Source: Acidobacteriota bacterium
Lineage (GTDB): Bacteria > Acidobacteriota > Vicinamibacteria > Vicinamibacterales > SCN-69-37
Direction: 5' to 3'
Assembly (NCBI GenBank): GCA_024653875.1
Contig: JANLHE010000192.1
Span: 3,695-67,694 of the forward strand
DNA: 64,000 bases
A program made the position numbers and the translations under genes. Of this stretch, positions 51,140 to 59,057 are shown piece by piece (position 1 is the stretch's first letter; each line of letters begins with the position of its first letter). Below the pieces are notes generated by a model. The model saw only the letters and a program-made list of their open reading frames with translations. It did no database searches and was not told the origin of the DNA.

Positions 51140-52041
51140 TCCGCGTGGCTGATCTGTTCGCAGGGGCCGGCGGATTCAGCGAAGGCGCGCGCTTGGCCGG
51201 CCTGCACGTGGTGGCCAGTGTGAACCATTGGCGCATCGCGTGCGACACGCACGACGCGAACTTCCCGCATATGACGGCGATGTGTCAGGACGCCGCGTTG
51301 ATGGACCCGCGCGACCTGCCGGCGTTCGATGGGTTACTGGCGTCGCCGGCGTGTCAAGGCCACTCGCCGGCGCGCGGGAAAGATCGGCCACACCACGACG
51401 CGGCGCGCGCGACAGCCTGGTGCGTCGTGAATACCGTCGAAGTGACGCGCCCGCGCTGGTTCGTGGTGGAGAACGTGCCGGCGTTTCTCACATGGGCGCT
51501 GTACCGGCCGTGGGCTGAGGCATTGCGCCTGCTCGGCTATTCGCTGTCTGAAAACATTCTGAACGCGGCGGAGTTCGGCGTGCCGCAGGACCGCAGCCGG
51601 GTCTACATCGTGGGGATGCGCGGAAAGTCCGCCCGGTGGCTCACGTCCCCCCGCCTGGAGCATCAGCCGGCCGAATCCATCCTCGACGCCGGAGGCGTGT
51701 GGAGCGACGTGCGCAAGGCCGGACGCGCGACGCAAACGCTCAGCCGGATCGAGTCAGGACGCCGACGGTTCGGCCGCCGGTTCCTGATTCCGTACTACAA
51801 GTCCGGGTCTGGACTGACGGGGCGGTCAGTGGCCCGCCCACTCGGCACCGTGACGACGAAAGATCGGTACGCCCTGGTTGACGGCGACAAGATGCGCATG
51901 CTGACCGTGGCCGAATACCGCCGCGCGATGGGCTTCCGTGAGGACTACATCGTCACCGGCACCCGCGTTGAGCAGGTCAAGCAGTACGGCAACGCCGTCT
52001 GCCCGCCGGTGGCTGCGCACATCCTGCGGGAGGTCGCATGA
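51136..52041 (+). CDS. C5-cytosine DNA methyltransferase
   Basis: A 301-aa protein from GTG 51136 (overlapping the previous stop); the frame opens further upstream inside the adenine methyltransferase gene and that part is rejected. Motif I DLFAGAGGFSEG at 6-17, motif IV SPACQGHS with catalytic Cys73 (PC is AC here), motif VI VENVP, motif VIII PQDRSRVYIVG and motif X QYGNAVCPPVA are all present, in order. It transfers methyl to cytosine in a specific DNA site. Second of two adjacent methyltransferases. Confidence 0.9.
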   Translation: MIRVADLFAGAGGFSEGARLAGLHVVASVNHWRIACDTHDANFPHMTAMCQDAALMDPRDLPAFDGLLASPACQGHSPARGKDRPHHDAARATAWCVVNTVEVTRPRWFVVENVPAFLTWALYRPWAEALRLLGYSLSENILNAAEFGVPQDRSRVYIVGMRGKSARWLTSPRLEHQPAESILDAGGVWSDVRKAGRATQTLSRIESGRRRFGRRFLIPYYKSGSGLTGRSVARPLGTVTTKDRYALVDGDKMRMLTVAEYRRAMGFREDYIVTGTRVEQVKQYGNAVCPPVAAHILREVA

Positions 52042-52226
52042 GCCGCCTCACCTGCGCCAACGGCTCCCGCTGGGGAGCGAAGGGCTGTGGCCCGTGCCGG
52101 AAGTGCCGCCGGGAAGCGGCCCGCATGGACCGAGAGTTTGATATCGACGCACTCATGGGCAAATACAACCTGCGCGGCTACGCACCGACGGAGTGGGCCG
52201 CATATCAGCGTAAGGGGCTGTCATGA
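52038..52226 (+). CDS. small zinc-finger-like protein
   Basis: A 62-aa protein: LTCANGSRWGAKGCGPCRKC gives a C-x(11)-C-x2-C-x2-C cluster, then a charged helix (REAARMDREFDIDALM) and YNLRGYAPTEWAAYQ. Overlap by ATGA at both ends. Confidence 0.55.
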   Translation: MSRLTCANGSRWGAKGCGPCRKCRREAARMDREFDIDALMGKYNLRGYAPTEWAAYQRKGLS

Positions 52227-52549
52227 GGCAGCCGGCCGCAATTGATCACGCCGTTCTCTGTTTTATTCCGTGGGGCGGTGACGAGAGTGATGTTACAACG
52301 CTAAGCGACAAAATGGTGGTCGCTCGCAAGGAGGCCTCATGCGCCATTTGCTTTGGCCCCATTATGCCCAAAGATCGCGTCCGGGCTCAGGTCCAAGTGT
52401 ATGACGGCAAGGTTCGTACGTTTCAGTTTTGCGTGGTCTGTTGCGCTGCAATGGTGCGCCGCTACTTTGCCACATCCGCAGAGGATGAGATGGAGATTGA
52501 AGACCGTTACGATCTCGGGCGACTCGCCGCTGAGAACAAGGCGTTATGA
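52223..52549 (+). CDS. zinc-ribbon protein
   Basis: A 108-aa protein with CAICFGPIMPKDRVRAQV and CVVCCAAM: a CxxC...CxxC zinc ribbon of the type found in PARP-like or RNA polymerase accessory proteins. No specific function can be assigned. Confidence 0.55.
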   Translation: MRQPAAIDHAVLCFIPWGGDESDVTTLSDKMVVARKEASCAICFGPIMPKDRVRAQVQVYDGKVRTFQFCVVCCAAMVRRYFATSAEDEMEIEDRYDLGRLAAENKAL

Positions 52550-53064
52550 GACAACCCGCCCCGCTCCGCAAGGGACCGAGTCTCCGCCAGCAGCCGTCAG
52601 CCGTACCGCTGCTGCTCTTCCAGTGCGAGGCGCTTAGGTTGCCCGCCCCGGTCACGGAGTACTTCTTTCACCCGACCCGTAAGTGGCGGCTCGACGTGGC
52701 GTGGCCAGACTACCGGCTCGCGGTGGAAGTGGACGGCGGCGGGTTCGTGCCGGGCGGTGGTCACCACTCCCGCGGCGTCGGCATGGAGGACGACTGCGAG
52801 AAGTATGCCGAGGCCCTGTTGAAGGGCTGGCGCATCCTTCGCACGACGCCCAGACAGATCAAGAAGGGCCAGACGTTCACCTGGCTCGAACGCGCGTTTT
52901 TACTCATCAAACCCCAAGTCCCTCAAGCCCCCCAATCAGGAGTCCCCCATGTCCCGATTCAGTCAGTCCGATCCTCGTCAACGTCTAGTGTTCCATGTGC
53001 AGGAACTCGAACGCCTGGAAGAACTCAAAAAAGAAGCCTCGAACGACCTGAAACAGGGATTTGA
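52546..53064 (+). CDS. DUF559/VSR-like endonuclease-fold protein
   Basis: A 172-aa protein; residues about 20-125 show the Vsr/DUF559 PD-(D/E)XK layout: FFHPTRKWRLDVAWPDYRLA, VEVDGGGF (E-x-D-G), then KYAEALLKGWRILRTTPRQI. The last about 50 residues (VRSSSTSSVPCAGTR...) lie in DNA shared with the next gene and look like out-of-frame read-through, so the functional protein may be shorter. A 116-bp overlap is unusual. It sits two genes from the methyltransferases and could be their nuclease partner, or a repair nuclease. Confidence 0.65.
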   Translation: MRQPAPLRKGPSLRQQPSAVPLLLFQCEALRLPAPVTEYFFHPTRKWRLDVAWPDYRLAVEVDGGGFVPGGGHHSRGVGMEDDCEKYAEALLKGWRILRTTPRQIKKGQTFTWLERAFLLIKPQVPQAPQSGVPHVPIQSVRSSSTSSVPCAGTRTPGRTQKRSLERPETGI

Positions 53065-53602
53065 GGCCGCTAAAGCTGAGGGCTACGACACGACAACGTT
53101 GAAGGTTGTCTTGAAGCTCCGCAAGATGACAGCCGGGCAGCGGCAGGAGCGGCGTGCGCTGGAAGCCATCTACATGGCGGCGCTCGGCATGCTGGAAGGG
53201 GACGCGTTGCCGGAGGAAGCGCGGCGCCGCCTGGATCCACCGTCAGCACCGCCTGAGCCGAAGGCCGACGACAAGGCGCCACAAAAAGGGCCAAAGAGCA
53301 AGAGTGCTGAAGCGCCAAGACCGAAACCGCAACCAGTCCTTCCGCTCAAGGAACCCGCCGAGGCGCGCGCGGAAGGTGTCACGGCGGCAGAGGCAGGCAA
53401 GCGCATCTATGACAACCCGTATCCGGCTGGTGACCCGTGCCGCGCGGCGTGGGATGAAGGTTGGTGTTCTGCGAAGAAATCCAACGGGATGGAGACGCCA
53501 GAGGCATACCAGCGCCGCAAGTCACCGGACGATGGCTCCGCATCATCGGAACAGTATGAACAAGGGGCAGCGTCCGACGAACAGAAGAAAGGGGCGGCGT
53601 AA
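52949..53602 (+). CDS. GapR-like (DUF2312) protein fused to RMF-like domain
   Basis: A 217-aa protein. Residues 8-75 (RQRLVFHVQELERLEELKKE, GYDTTTLKVVLKLRKM, AIYMAALGM) match GapR/DUF2312, a chromosome protein that binds overtwisted DNA. A Pro/Lys-rich linker (about 95-135) leads to residues 140-185 (EGVTAAEAGKRIYDNPYPAG, CRAAWDEGWCSAKK), a ribosome-modulation-factor-like domain. The two-domain fusion is unusual. A role in topology control during phage replication, perhaps coupled to ribosome handling, is inferred. Confidence 0.75.
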   Translation: MSRFSQSDPRQRLVFHVQELERLEELKKEASNDLKQGFEAAKAEGYDTTTLKVVLKLRKMTAGQRQERRALEAIYMAALGMLEGDALPEEARRRLDPPSAPPEPKADDKAPQKGPKSKSAEAPRPKPQPVLPLKEPAEARAEGVTAAEAGKRIYDNPYPAGDPCRAAWDEGWCSAKKSNGMETPEAYQRRKSPDDGSASSEQYEQGAASDEQKKGAA

Positions 53603-54511
53603 ATGCTCGTTACCGCCTCAGCCAGTGACGCCGTCGAACGGGCGCTTGAGCGTGTTACAAAGTTCGCGCAGGTGCTCAGACCGTCCGAGGTTGACGAGCC
53701 TATCCTCGCGCCGTCCGTCGCGCATGCCATCCACGAATGGCTGCTGGAAATCAACAACGCGACCGAGCTGGCGGCCGTTGGTGTTCAGCCGCGACGGCTG
53801 GCGCTTTTGTATGGCCCCCCAGGCACAGGCAAGACAACGCTCGCGCATCACCTCGCGGCCCGATTGGGATTGCCGCTCGTGGCTGTGCAATCAGAGCGCC
53901 TGATTGAGGGGTACGTCGGTGCCACCGGCGGGAATATCGGCAGCCTGTTCGACATTCTCAGCGAGTTGGAGAAATCCTGCGTCCTGCTGCTAGATGAGTT
54001 TGACGCCCTTGGCCTAAAGCGCCTGAACGCCAAGCAAGGTGCTGAACAGGAACGCAACAACTTCGTGACGGTCTTACTGCGTCGAATCGAGCAATTCAAG
54101 GGCATCGGACTGGCCGCGACAAACACGAAGGACGCCATTGACCCAGCGATGTGGCGTCGGTTCGGGCTGCAAATCTCCGTGGATCTCCCCGGCGAGCATG
54201 AACGGTTCGCCATCCTCCGCAAATACGCGCTCCCGTTCGATCTCGATGACAGCGCCATTGACAACCTCGTCACGGCGACACGCGGCTGTAGCCCGAGCCT
54301 GCTGCGTCAGTTAATGGAGGGGATGAAACGCACCCTCGTATTGGCCGCGCGGGTGAACTTCGACATCAGCCGACCTGATGCCGTGTTTGGTCGGGTGATT
54401 GCCTCAATAGCGCCACCGCCAGAAATGGAACAGCCGCCGCTGTGGAGCAACGTCGCCGCCACACTCGAATCGATCAAGGGGATGGCCTGGCCACCCGTGA
54501 GGAGCAACTGA
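53603..54511 (+). CDS. AAA+ ATPase
   Basis: A 302-aa protein with Walker A GPPGTGKT at 71-78, Walker B LLLLDEFD with Asp131-Glu132, a sensor/arginine-finger region (GLAATNTKDAIDPAMWRRFG) and a C-terminal helical lid (GCSPSLLRQLMEGMKRTLVL). It resembles the FtsH/Cdc48/spastin-like AAA clade more than DnaC-type loaders. It has no protease domain. Located between the GapR-RMF fusion and a J-domain protein; a remodelling ATPase for DNA or protein complexes is likely. Confidence 0.85.
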   Translation: MLVTASASDAVERALERVTKFAQVLRPSEVDEPILAPSVAHAIHEWLLEINNATELAAVGVQPRRLALLYGPPGTGKTTLAHHLAARLGLPLVAVQSERLIEGYVGATGGNIGSLFDILSELEKSCVLLLDEFDALGLKRLNAKQGAEQERNNFVTVLLRRIEQFKGIGLAATNTKDAIDPAMWRRFGLQISVDLPGEHERFAILRKYALPFDLDDSAIDNLVTATRGCSPSLLRQLMEGMKRTLVLAARVNFDISRPDAVFGRVIASIAPPPEMEQPPLWSNVAATLESIKGMAWPPVRSN

Positions 54512-54561
54512 TGGATAGGAAGCCGAAGGCCAAGGCCCGCAAGCGGCAGGCGGTGAACTGA
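54511..54561 (+). CDS. 16-aa basic mini-ORF
   Basis: MDRKPKAKARKRQAVN starts at the last base of the ATPase stop (TGATG) and ends at the next ATG (TGATG). It is Lys/Arg-rich. It may be translated for coupling or act as a small nucleic-acid-binding peptide; chance is possible. Confidence 0.35.
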   Translation: MDRKPKAKARKRQAVN

Positions 54562-54686
54562 TGGCGGGCATGCGCTGGGCCACCGCCGTCGCCGTTGTCA
54601 GCCAGGGCGTGGAAGCCCACATCGAGGCGCGGAACCAAGAAGCTGCCCGCGGGCGGGACGCCTGCGATGAAACGGGGCGTGGCTGA
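54561..54686 (+). CDS. 41-aa small protein
   Basis: Begins MAGMRWATAVAVVSQGVEAH and is joined to both neighbours by one-base TGATG overlaps. A short helix, no motif. The perfect overlap chain supports translation. Confidence 0.45.
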   Translation: MAGMRWATAVAVVSQGVEAHIEARNQEAARGRDACDETGRG

Positions 54687-55342
54687 TGGCCGAGCGATAC
54701 CCCTTGTCATGGCCGGCCGGATGGACCAGGACGAATGCAGGCGACCGCCAGCGCGCGTCATTTCAGACGCACAAGACGACCCTTGAGCGGCGTCAGGACG
54801 GGTCAGTCGCCAAGCGCAGCAGCACCAACGATGTCAGCGTGAGCGATGCGTTGAAGCGGCTCCTGGGTGAACTCCGGCGGCTGGGCGTTGAGGATGGCGA
54901 CTGCATCATCTCCACGAACATGCCGACGCGGTTGGATGGCCTGCCGTACTCCACCGCGAAAGAGCCGACAGACCCGGGCGCCGCCGTCTATTTCCGGCTC
55001 AAGGGCCAGGACCGCGTGCTCGCGTGCGACGCCTGGAGCAGGGTCGCCGGGAACCTTGCCGCAATTGCCCAGCATATCGACGCCGTCCGTCGCATCGACC
55101 GCTACGGTGTGGGCACGTTGGAACAGGCCTTCGCCGGATACGCCGCGCTGCCGGCGCGTGGCGACACCTGGAGGTCAGCCTTTGGATTCAGCCCTGACGA
55201 TCCCGTCACAGCGGACGCGGTAGAAGCGGCGTTCCGGACGCGCGCGCGAGAGTCACATCCTGACGTTGGAGGCAGCCATGAGGCCATGGCCGCACTCACC
55301 AACGCTCGAGCTGAGGCCGTGCTGTTTCTGGAGGGGCGATGA
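54686..55342 (+). CDS. J-domain (DnaJ-like) protein
   Basis: A 218-aa protein. The N-terminus (RYPLSWPAGWTRTNAGDRQR) is a conserved phage segment. A middle alpha/beta region follows (GELRRLGVEDGDCIISTNMP, YFRLKGQDRVLACDAW). The C-terminus (residues about 170-218) carries a J-domain with the HPD motif at 191-193 (ESHPDVGGSHEAMAALTNAR), needed to stimulate Hsp70/DnaK. It follows the AAA+ gene, so it may recruit host DnaK to a phage complex, as lambda P/DnaJ do at the origin. The pathway is inferred. Confidence 0.75.
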   Translation: MAERYPLSWPAGWTRTNAGDRQRASFQTHKTTLERRQDGSVAKRSSTNDVSVSDALKRLLGELRRLGVEDGDCIISTNMPTRLDGLPYSTAKEPTDPGAAVYFRLKGQDRVLACDAWSRVAGNLAAIAQHIDAVRRIDRYGVGTLEQAFAGYAALPARGDTWRSAFGFSPDDPVTADAVEAAFRTRARESHPDVGGSHEAMAALTNARAEAVLFLEGR

Positions 55343-55401
55343 AGACGCACTCGACCCTCAACCAAACGCGGATTGCCGTCGCGCGCATGGAGGGCTCATG
55401 A
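55339..55401 (+). CDS. 20-aa mini-ORF
   Basis: MKTHSTLNQTRIAVARMEGS overlaps the J-protein stop (ATGA) and the next start (ATGA). It fills the only gap in the overlap chain, so it may serve translational coupling. Confidence 0.35.
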   Translation: MKTHSTLNQTRIAVARMEGS

Positions 55402-55679
55402 TCCTTTGTACTCGCCAGTGTGGTCGTCCGGCCTTGTTCCGCTCGAGGTTCTGCGCCGTGTGTCGCCAAGCGTATGTGAAGGACCGCGACCGGGCCCGCT
55501 GGCGCCGGTACTACGATCGCAACCGGGACACGTGGGGAGAGCGCCGACACGGTGGCCCTGCGGCACGCCTGCCGCTCGCGCGGATTGCGGTCGAGATCGA
55601 AGAATCCCAGGCGGGGATTGAAGCCCAACTGGCGCACCTGGACCGTCTGCGGCGCTGGACCCGGTGGAGGTGCGCATGA
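55398..55679 (+). CDS. small zinc-like protein with coiled coil
   Basis: A 93-aa protein: CTRQCGRPALFRSRFCAVC is a Cys4-like cluster, then KDRDRARWRRYYDRNRD and a C-terminal coiled coil (IEESQAGIEAQLAHLDRLRR). A nucleic-acid-binding role is plausible. Confidence 0.55.
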   Translation: MILCTRQCGRPALFRSRFCAVCRQAYVKDRDRARWRRYYDRNRDTWGERRHGGPAARLPLARIAVEIEESQAGIEAQLAHLDRLRRWTRWRCA

Positions 55680-55837
55680 GGTGGCCCGTCCGTCGCAGTA
55701 AGTTCGGCGCGATCACACCACGGGGGCCGGAGGAGGTCGGCCCGGGGGATTGCTACTCACGCGTTCGTTCATGGTCTGAGTCCTGGGGCGTGGCCGTCCT
55801 GGACTCATTACGGAGTTACCCGCCGATGATTGCCTAG
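55676..55837 (+). CDS. 53-aa hypothetical protein
   Basis: MRWPVRRSKFGAITPRGPEE..., Trp/Ser-rich, linked to the previous gene by ATGA; the next gene's TTG start lies inside its end. No motif. Confidence 0.45.
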   Translation: MRWPVRRSKFGAITPRGPEEVGPGDCYSRVRSWSESWGVAVLDSLRSYPPMIA

Positions 55838-56402
55838 CCCACGTCCCACCGTTCCAGCCCTCCATGGTACCCGCGCGCTCTACCGCCGCGGGTGTCGCTG
55901 TTTGCCCTGCCGGCGCGCCAATGCGATGCGCGCCTCTCGAGACCGCCTCCGGTATCAGCGCCAGCCGCCTCCCCCTGTCGATATTGCCGCCGTCGTCGCC
56001 CATCTCACCCACCTGAAGGCTGCCTACGGCATCGGGGCCTGGCAGATTGCCCACCTCACGGGCGTCAGTGAACGCCTCGTGCACATGATTCGCCAGAAGC
56101 AGCACGTGCGCATCCTGCCGTCCACGGCCGCCAAGTTGCTGGCGGCGCAACCGGTCCGGGCGCCTGGCCAACGGGTCGTCGGGTTGCCGGCCTGGCGCAT
56201 TGTGCGCTGGTTGGAATCGGAAGGCTACACTCGGCCCCAGGTGGCGAGGCTGGTCGGAGTCCGGTCGATTGGGCTCCGGAAGCACTACACCGCGCGCGTC
56301 GTGGCCAAGCTCCACGCCATCAAGCGCCACCTCGAGCGCGGCAGTCGCCCAGACGATGAGGGTTCATTTGGCGATGCGTCGCCCCCCCCCGGACAATCGT
56401 GA
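55830..56402 (+). CDS. HTH DNA-binding protein with GCRCxxCR segment
   Basis: A 190-aa protein from TTG 55830. HGTRALYRRGCRCLPCRRAN is the phage 'HGT..GY..GCRC..CR.A' zinc-like segment. It is followed by two helix-turn-helix-type elements (IGAWQIAHLTGVSERLVHMI and YTRPQVARLVGVRSIGLRKH). It lies directly before the terminase genes and could regulate late/packaging expression or help terminase recognise DNA. The rare TTG start is the weakest point. Confidence 0.6.
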   Translation: MPSPRPTVPALHGTRALYRRGCRCLPCRRANAMRASRDRLRYQRQPPPPVDIAAVVAHLTHLKAAYGIGAWQIAHLTGVSERLVHMIRQKQHVRILPSTAAKLLAAQPVRAPGQRVVGLPAWRIVRWLESEGYTRPQVARLVGVRSIGLRKHYTARVVAKLHAIKRHLERGSRPDDEGSFGDASPPPGQS

Positions 56403-56980
56403 GTATGTCAAAACGACGACCGACGCCCACCGGCCCGAACCGCCACGGTGGCGGCCGGAAACCGCGGCACCCCGACATCCTCACGATCCGTGAAGAGCGG
56501 TTCGTCGCGGAGTACATGAAGGACCTCCACCAGGCGCACGCGGCCCGGCGCGCCGGCATCACAGCGAAGGACGTCGCGGCGGTGGCCTCACGGATCATGG
56601 CGCTGCCGAAGGTACAGCGGGCGATTGCCGCCCGTCAGGCGGTCCACCTAGCCGTCGTGGACATGGAGGCCCAGGACGTGCTGCGGGGCCTGATGCGGAT
56701 TGCGTCGTCCGACCTGCGCCAGGCGTTCGACGAGTTCGGCCACTTGCGGCCGATCAAGGATATGCCTGACGGCCTGGCGCTGGCGCTGGCCGGCATCGAG
56801 GTTGAACAAGGCAAAATCGCGGGACAGCGCGTGGTCAAAATCAAGACCTGCGACAAGCTCGGCGCCCTGAACACCCTGGCGAAGCACTTCCAGTTGCTCA
56901 ACGACAAGATGGACGTGACCGGCGACATCACCTACCGCGTCGTGTGGGATGACGACGAGCCCGTGACGCCGCCAGGATGA
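56399..56980 (+). CDS. terS: terminase small subunit
   Basis: A 193-aa protein from GTG 56399 (GTGA overlap; ATG 56405 is two codons later). LTIREERFVAEYMKDLHQAH and AARRAGITAKDVAAVASRIM match the Terminase_2 HTH region, with MALPKVQRAIAARQA following. The C-terminal part (KLGALNTLAKHFQLLNDKMD) fits the oligomerisation segment. It binds pac/cos DNA and feeds it to the large subunit. ATGA overlap with terL. Confidence 0.85.
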   Translation: MSMSKRRPTPTGPNRHGGGRKPRHPDILTIREERFVAEYMKDLHQAHAARRAGITAKDVAAVASRIMALPKVQRAIAARQAVHLAVVDMEAQDVLRGLMRIASSDLRQAFDEFGHLRPIKDMPDGLALALAGIEVEQGKIAGQRVVKIKTCDKLGALNTLAKHFQLLNDKMDVTGDITYRVVWDDDEPVTPPG

Positions 56981-58401
56981 CCACCGCATTAGCGACGCGA
57001 GAAGAGATTATCCGCGTGCCCTACAAGCCGCGGTTGTGGGCGGCGAGGATGCACCAGCAATTCGTCCGGTGGATGGTGCTGGTGCTACACCGCCGCGCGG
57101 GCAAGTCCACGGCCATCCTCAACCACCATCAGCGGTACGCGATGGACCCCGCGCGCGAACTGCGCCGACTGCGGCATCTCTCCCCAGGCTCAACCGACGC
57201 CGATCTTAAAAAACTGCTGCGCGGACGCAACTACGCCCACATCATGCCGACGTACAAGCAGGCCAAGATGGTCGCGTGGGACATGCTCAAGTTCTACGCG
57301 CAGCCGATCGCGGGCATCAAGAAAAACGAATCAGAGTTGTCCATCGTGTACCCGACCGGTGCGCGCGTTCAGTTGTTCGGTTCTGATAATCCAGACTCGT
57401 TGAGGGGCGGCGCATTCTCCGGCGTGAGCTTCGATGAACACAGCCAGCAGGACGCCTCGATCTTCGGCACGATCATGTCAAAGGCCATCGCGGACCACCT
57501 TGGTTATGCGATTTGGGCCGGCACAATCAAAGGCAAAGACCAGCTGTACCTCACGTACAAGGCCGCGCTCGACAATCCTGAATGGTTTGCCGTCTGGCAG
57601 GACATCGACGTCTCGCTGGCGACTGAATCAGGCCCCACGATTGACATGCTCCGGCGCGCGATGGCTGACGACCTGCAACTCATCAAGGACGGCGTGATGA
57701 CCCAAGACGAGTTCGATCAGGAATGGTATCTTTCGACCTCGGCCGCCATCCACGGCGCCTACTACGCGAAGGAGCTCCAGAAGGCCAAGGACGACGGCCG
57801 GATCACGGTGGTCCCCTACGACCCGGCGATGCCGGTGGACACTGATTGGGACCTGGGCATCGCGGATCAGATGTCGATCTGGTTCTCGCAGTCCACGCGG
57901 ACCGGCCAGGTCCGGCTGATCGACTACTACGAGGCCAGCGGGGAAGGGCTGCCCCACTACGCGACCGTGCTCAAAGACAAGGGCTACGCGTACGGGGAGC
58001 ATTGGGCTCCCCATGACATCGCCGTGCGGGACCTTGGCACCGGCAAGAGCCGCCTGGCGACGGCCGCCGAGTACGGGATCCGCTTCAAAACGTGTCCGAA
58101 CATCGGCCTGATGGACGGGATCGCCGCGGTCCGCCTCCTGCTGGCCCGGTGCTGGTTCGACGAGAAGCACGCCGACGTGGGCCTGAACTGCCTCCGGCAC
58201 TATCGGAAGCGGTTCAATAAGTCGCTGAACGAGTTCATGCCGGAACCAGTCCATGACACTTGGTCGCATGGGAGTGACGCAATTAGGACGCTCGCGGTCC
58301 GACTTCAACCCCAACGGGATCGAGACCGGAAGGCCGAGCGCGACACCCAAAACCCCTTTGAATCCAGGGGCCGGGCGTCTCAGAACTGGATGCGGGGATA
58401 A
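56977..58401 (+). CDS. terL: terminase large subunit
   Basis: A 474-aa protein: ATPase Walker A HRRAGKST at 38-45, Walker B GVSFDEHS with Asp153-Glu154, and the RNase H-like nuclease acidic residues in DTDWDLGIAD (Asp290/Asp292), with C-terminal HGSDAIRTLAV providing a third. The length is usual for phage TerL. It translocates and cuts concatemeric DNA during packaging. The Walker A is the deviant GK(S/T) form common in this family. Confidence 0.95.
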   Translation: MTTALATREEIIRVPYKPRLWAARMHQQFVRWMVLVLHRRAGKSTAILNHHQRYAMDPARELRRLRHLSPGSTDADLKKLLRGRNYAHIMPTYKQAKMVAWDMLKFYAQPIAGIKKNESELSIVYPTGARVQLFGSDNPDSLRGGAFSGVSFDEHSQQDASIFGTIMSKAIADHLGYAIWAGTIKGKDQLYLTYKAALDNPEWFAVWQDIDVSLATESGPTIDMLRRAMADDLQLIKDGVMTQDEFDQEWYLSTSAAIHGAYYAKELQKAKDDGRITVVPYDPAMPVDTDWDLGIADQMSIWFSQSTRTGQVRLIDYYEASGEGLPHYATVLKDKGYAYGEHWAPHDIAVRDLGTGKSRLATAAEYGIRFKTCPNIGLMDGIAAVRLLLARCWFDEKHADVGLNCLRHYRKRFNKSLNEFMPEPVHDTWSHGSDAIRTLAVRLQPQRDRDRKAERDTQNPFESRGRASQNWMRG

Positions 58402-58405
58402 CGTC

Positions 58406-58433
58406 TTGACACGTTGATGGTTAATTTGATACT
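58406..58433 (+). promoter_or_regulatory. sigma70-like promoter after terL
   Basis: TTGACA at 58406-58411, a 16-bp spacer and GATACT at 58428-58433. It drives the small-gene block that starts at 58489, so that block can be expressed separately from terminase. Confidence 0.6.
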
Positions 58434-58488
58434 CATAATGATGTCTAGCGGCACAGTTCGCCGCCAGGCGCACCATGGAGTCTCAATC

Positions 58489-58815
58489 ATGGCAATCACC
58501 GCACAGATCGCACCAGCGCCGACGCTACCCTGCGCGCCTGAGTTCGTGTTGATCAACGACGACGGCCGCTTCTACGAGGATTACGAGCACTACCCACAGG
58601 GCTTTCACAACAATGACCGCATTGAGCGCGTCACGCGGAACGCCGAGCCCTTGTACTGGTATGCCACGGTCACCGACCGCGACGACAATGGCAATGACTA
58701 CTTCCACCACGAGTCCGGGGAATGCCGCACCCCCGAGGAAGCGGTCGCGTGGGTCCTGGCGCGCCGCGCGGAAGGCCCGAAGAACCGACCGGAACAGGAG
58801 GCCGTATGCCGCTAG
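58489..58815 (+). CDS. acidic hypothetical protein
   Basis: A 108-aa protein from ATG 58489 (MAITAQIAPAPTLPCAPEFV), with an 87-bp leader after terL. Acidic and aromatic (FVLINDDGRFYEDYEHYPQG, RDDNGNDYFHHESGEC). A small DNA-mimic-like composition can be noted, but no function is known. Overlaps the next gene by 10 bp. Confidence 0.6.
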   Translation: MAITAQIAPAPTLPCAPEFVLINDDGRFYEDYEHYPQGFHNNDRIERVTRNAEPLYWYATVTDRDDNGNDYFHHESGECRTPEEAVAWVLARRAEGPKNRPEQEAVCR

Positions 58816-59057
58816 ATCCCCGTCTGCACCACGTCGCCATCCGCCCCTGGCCGCGATGCACCCCCACGGGTACCCCCGAGGTGGCCGTCCTGGTCGAACA
58901 CGTGGACCGTCCCTTGAACCGGGTGATGCCCGAGGGCCTCTACGTCACACGGACCCGGGCGGTCGTTCAGGCGCCCCGCGCGTTCGACACCGCGTTCGTC
59001 TACAGCGGCGGCACCCTCCCTATCATCGACTTCACCCCACGAAAGCAGGAACCATGA
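58806..59057 (+). CDS. small hypothetical protein
   Basis: An 83-aa beta-rich protein (MPLDPRLHHVAIRPWPRCTP, VAVLVEHVDRPLNRV) with AGGAGG-type ribosome site inside the previous gene. No motif. Confidence 0.6.
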   Translation: MPLDPRLHHVAIRPWPRCTPTGTPEVAVLVEHVDRPLNRVMPEGLYVTRTRAVVQAPRAFDTAFVYSGGTLPIIDFTPRKQEP

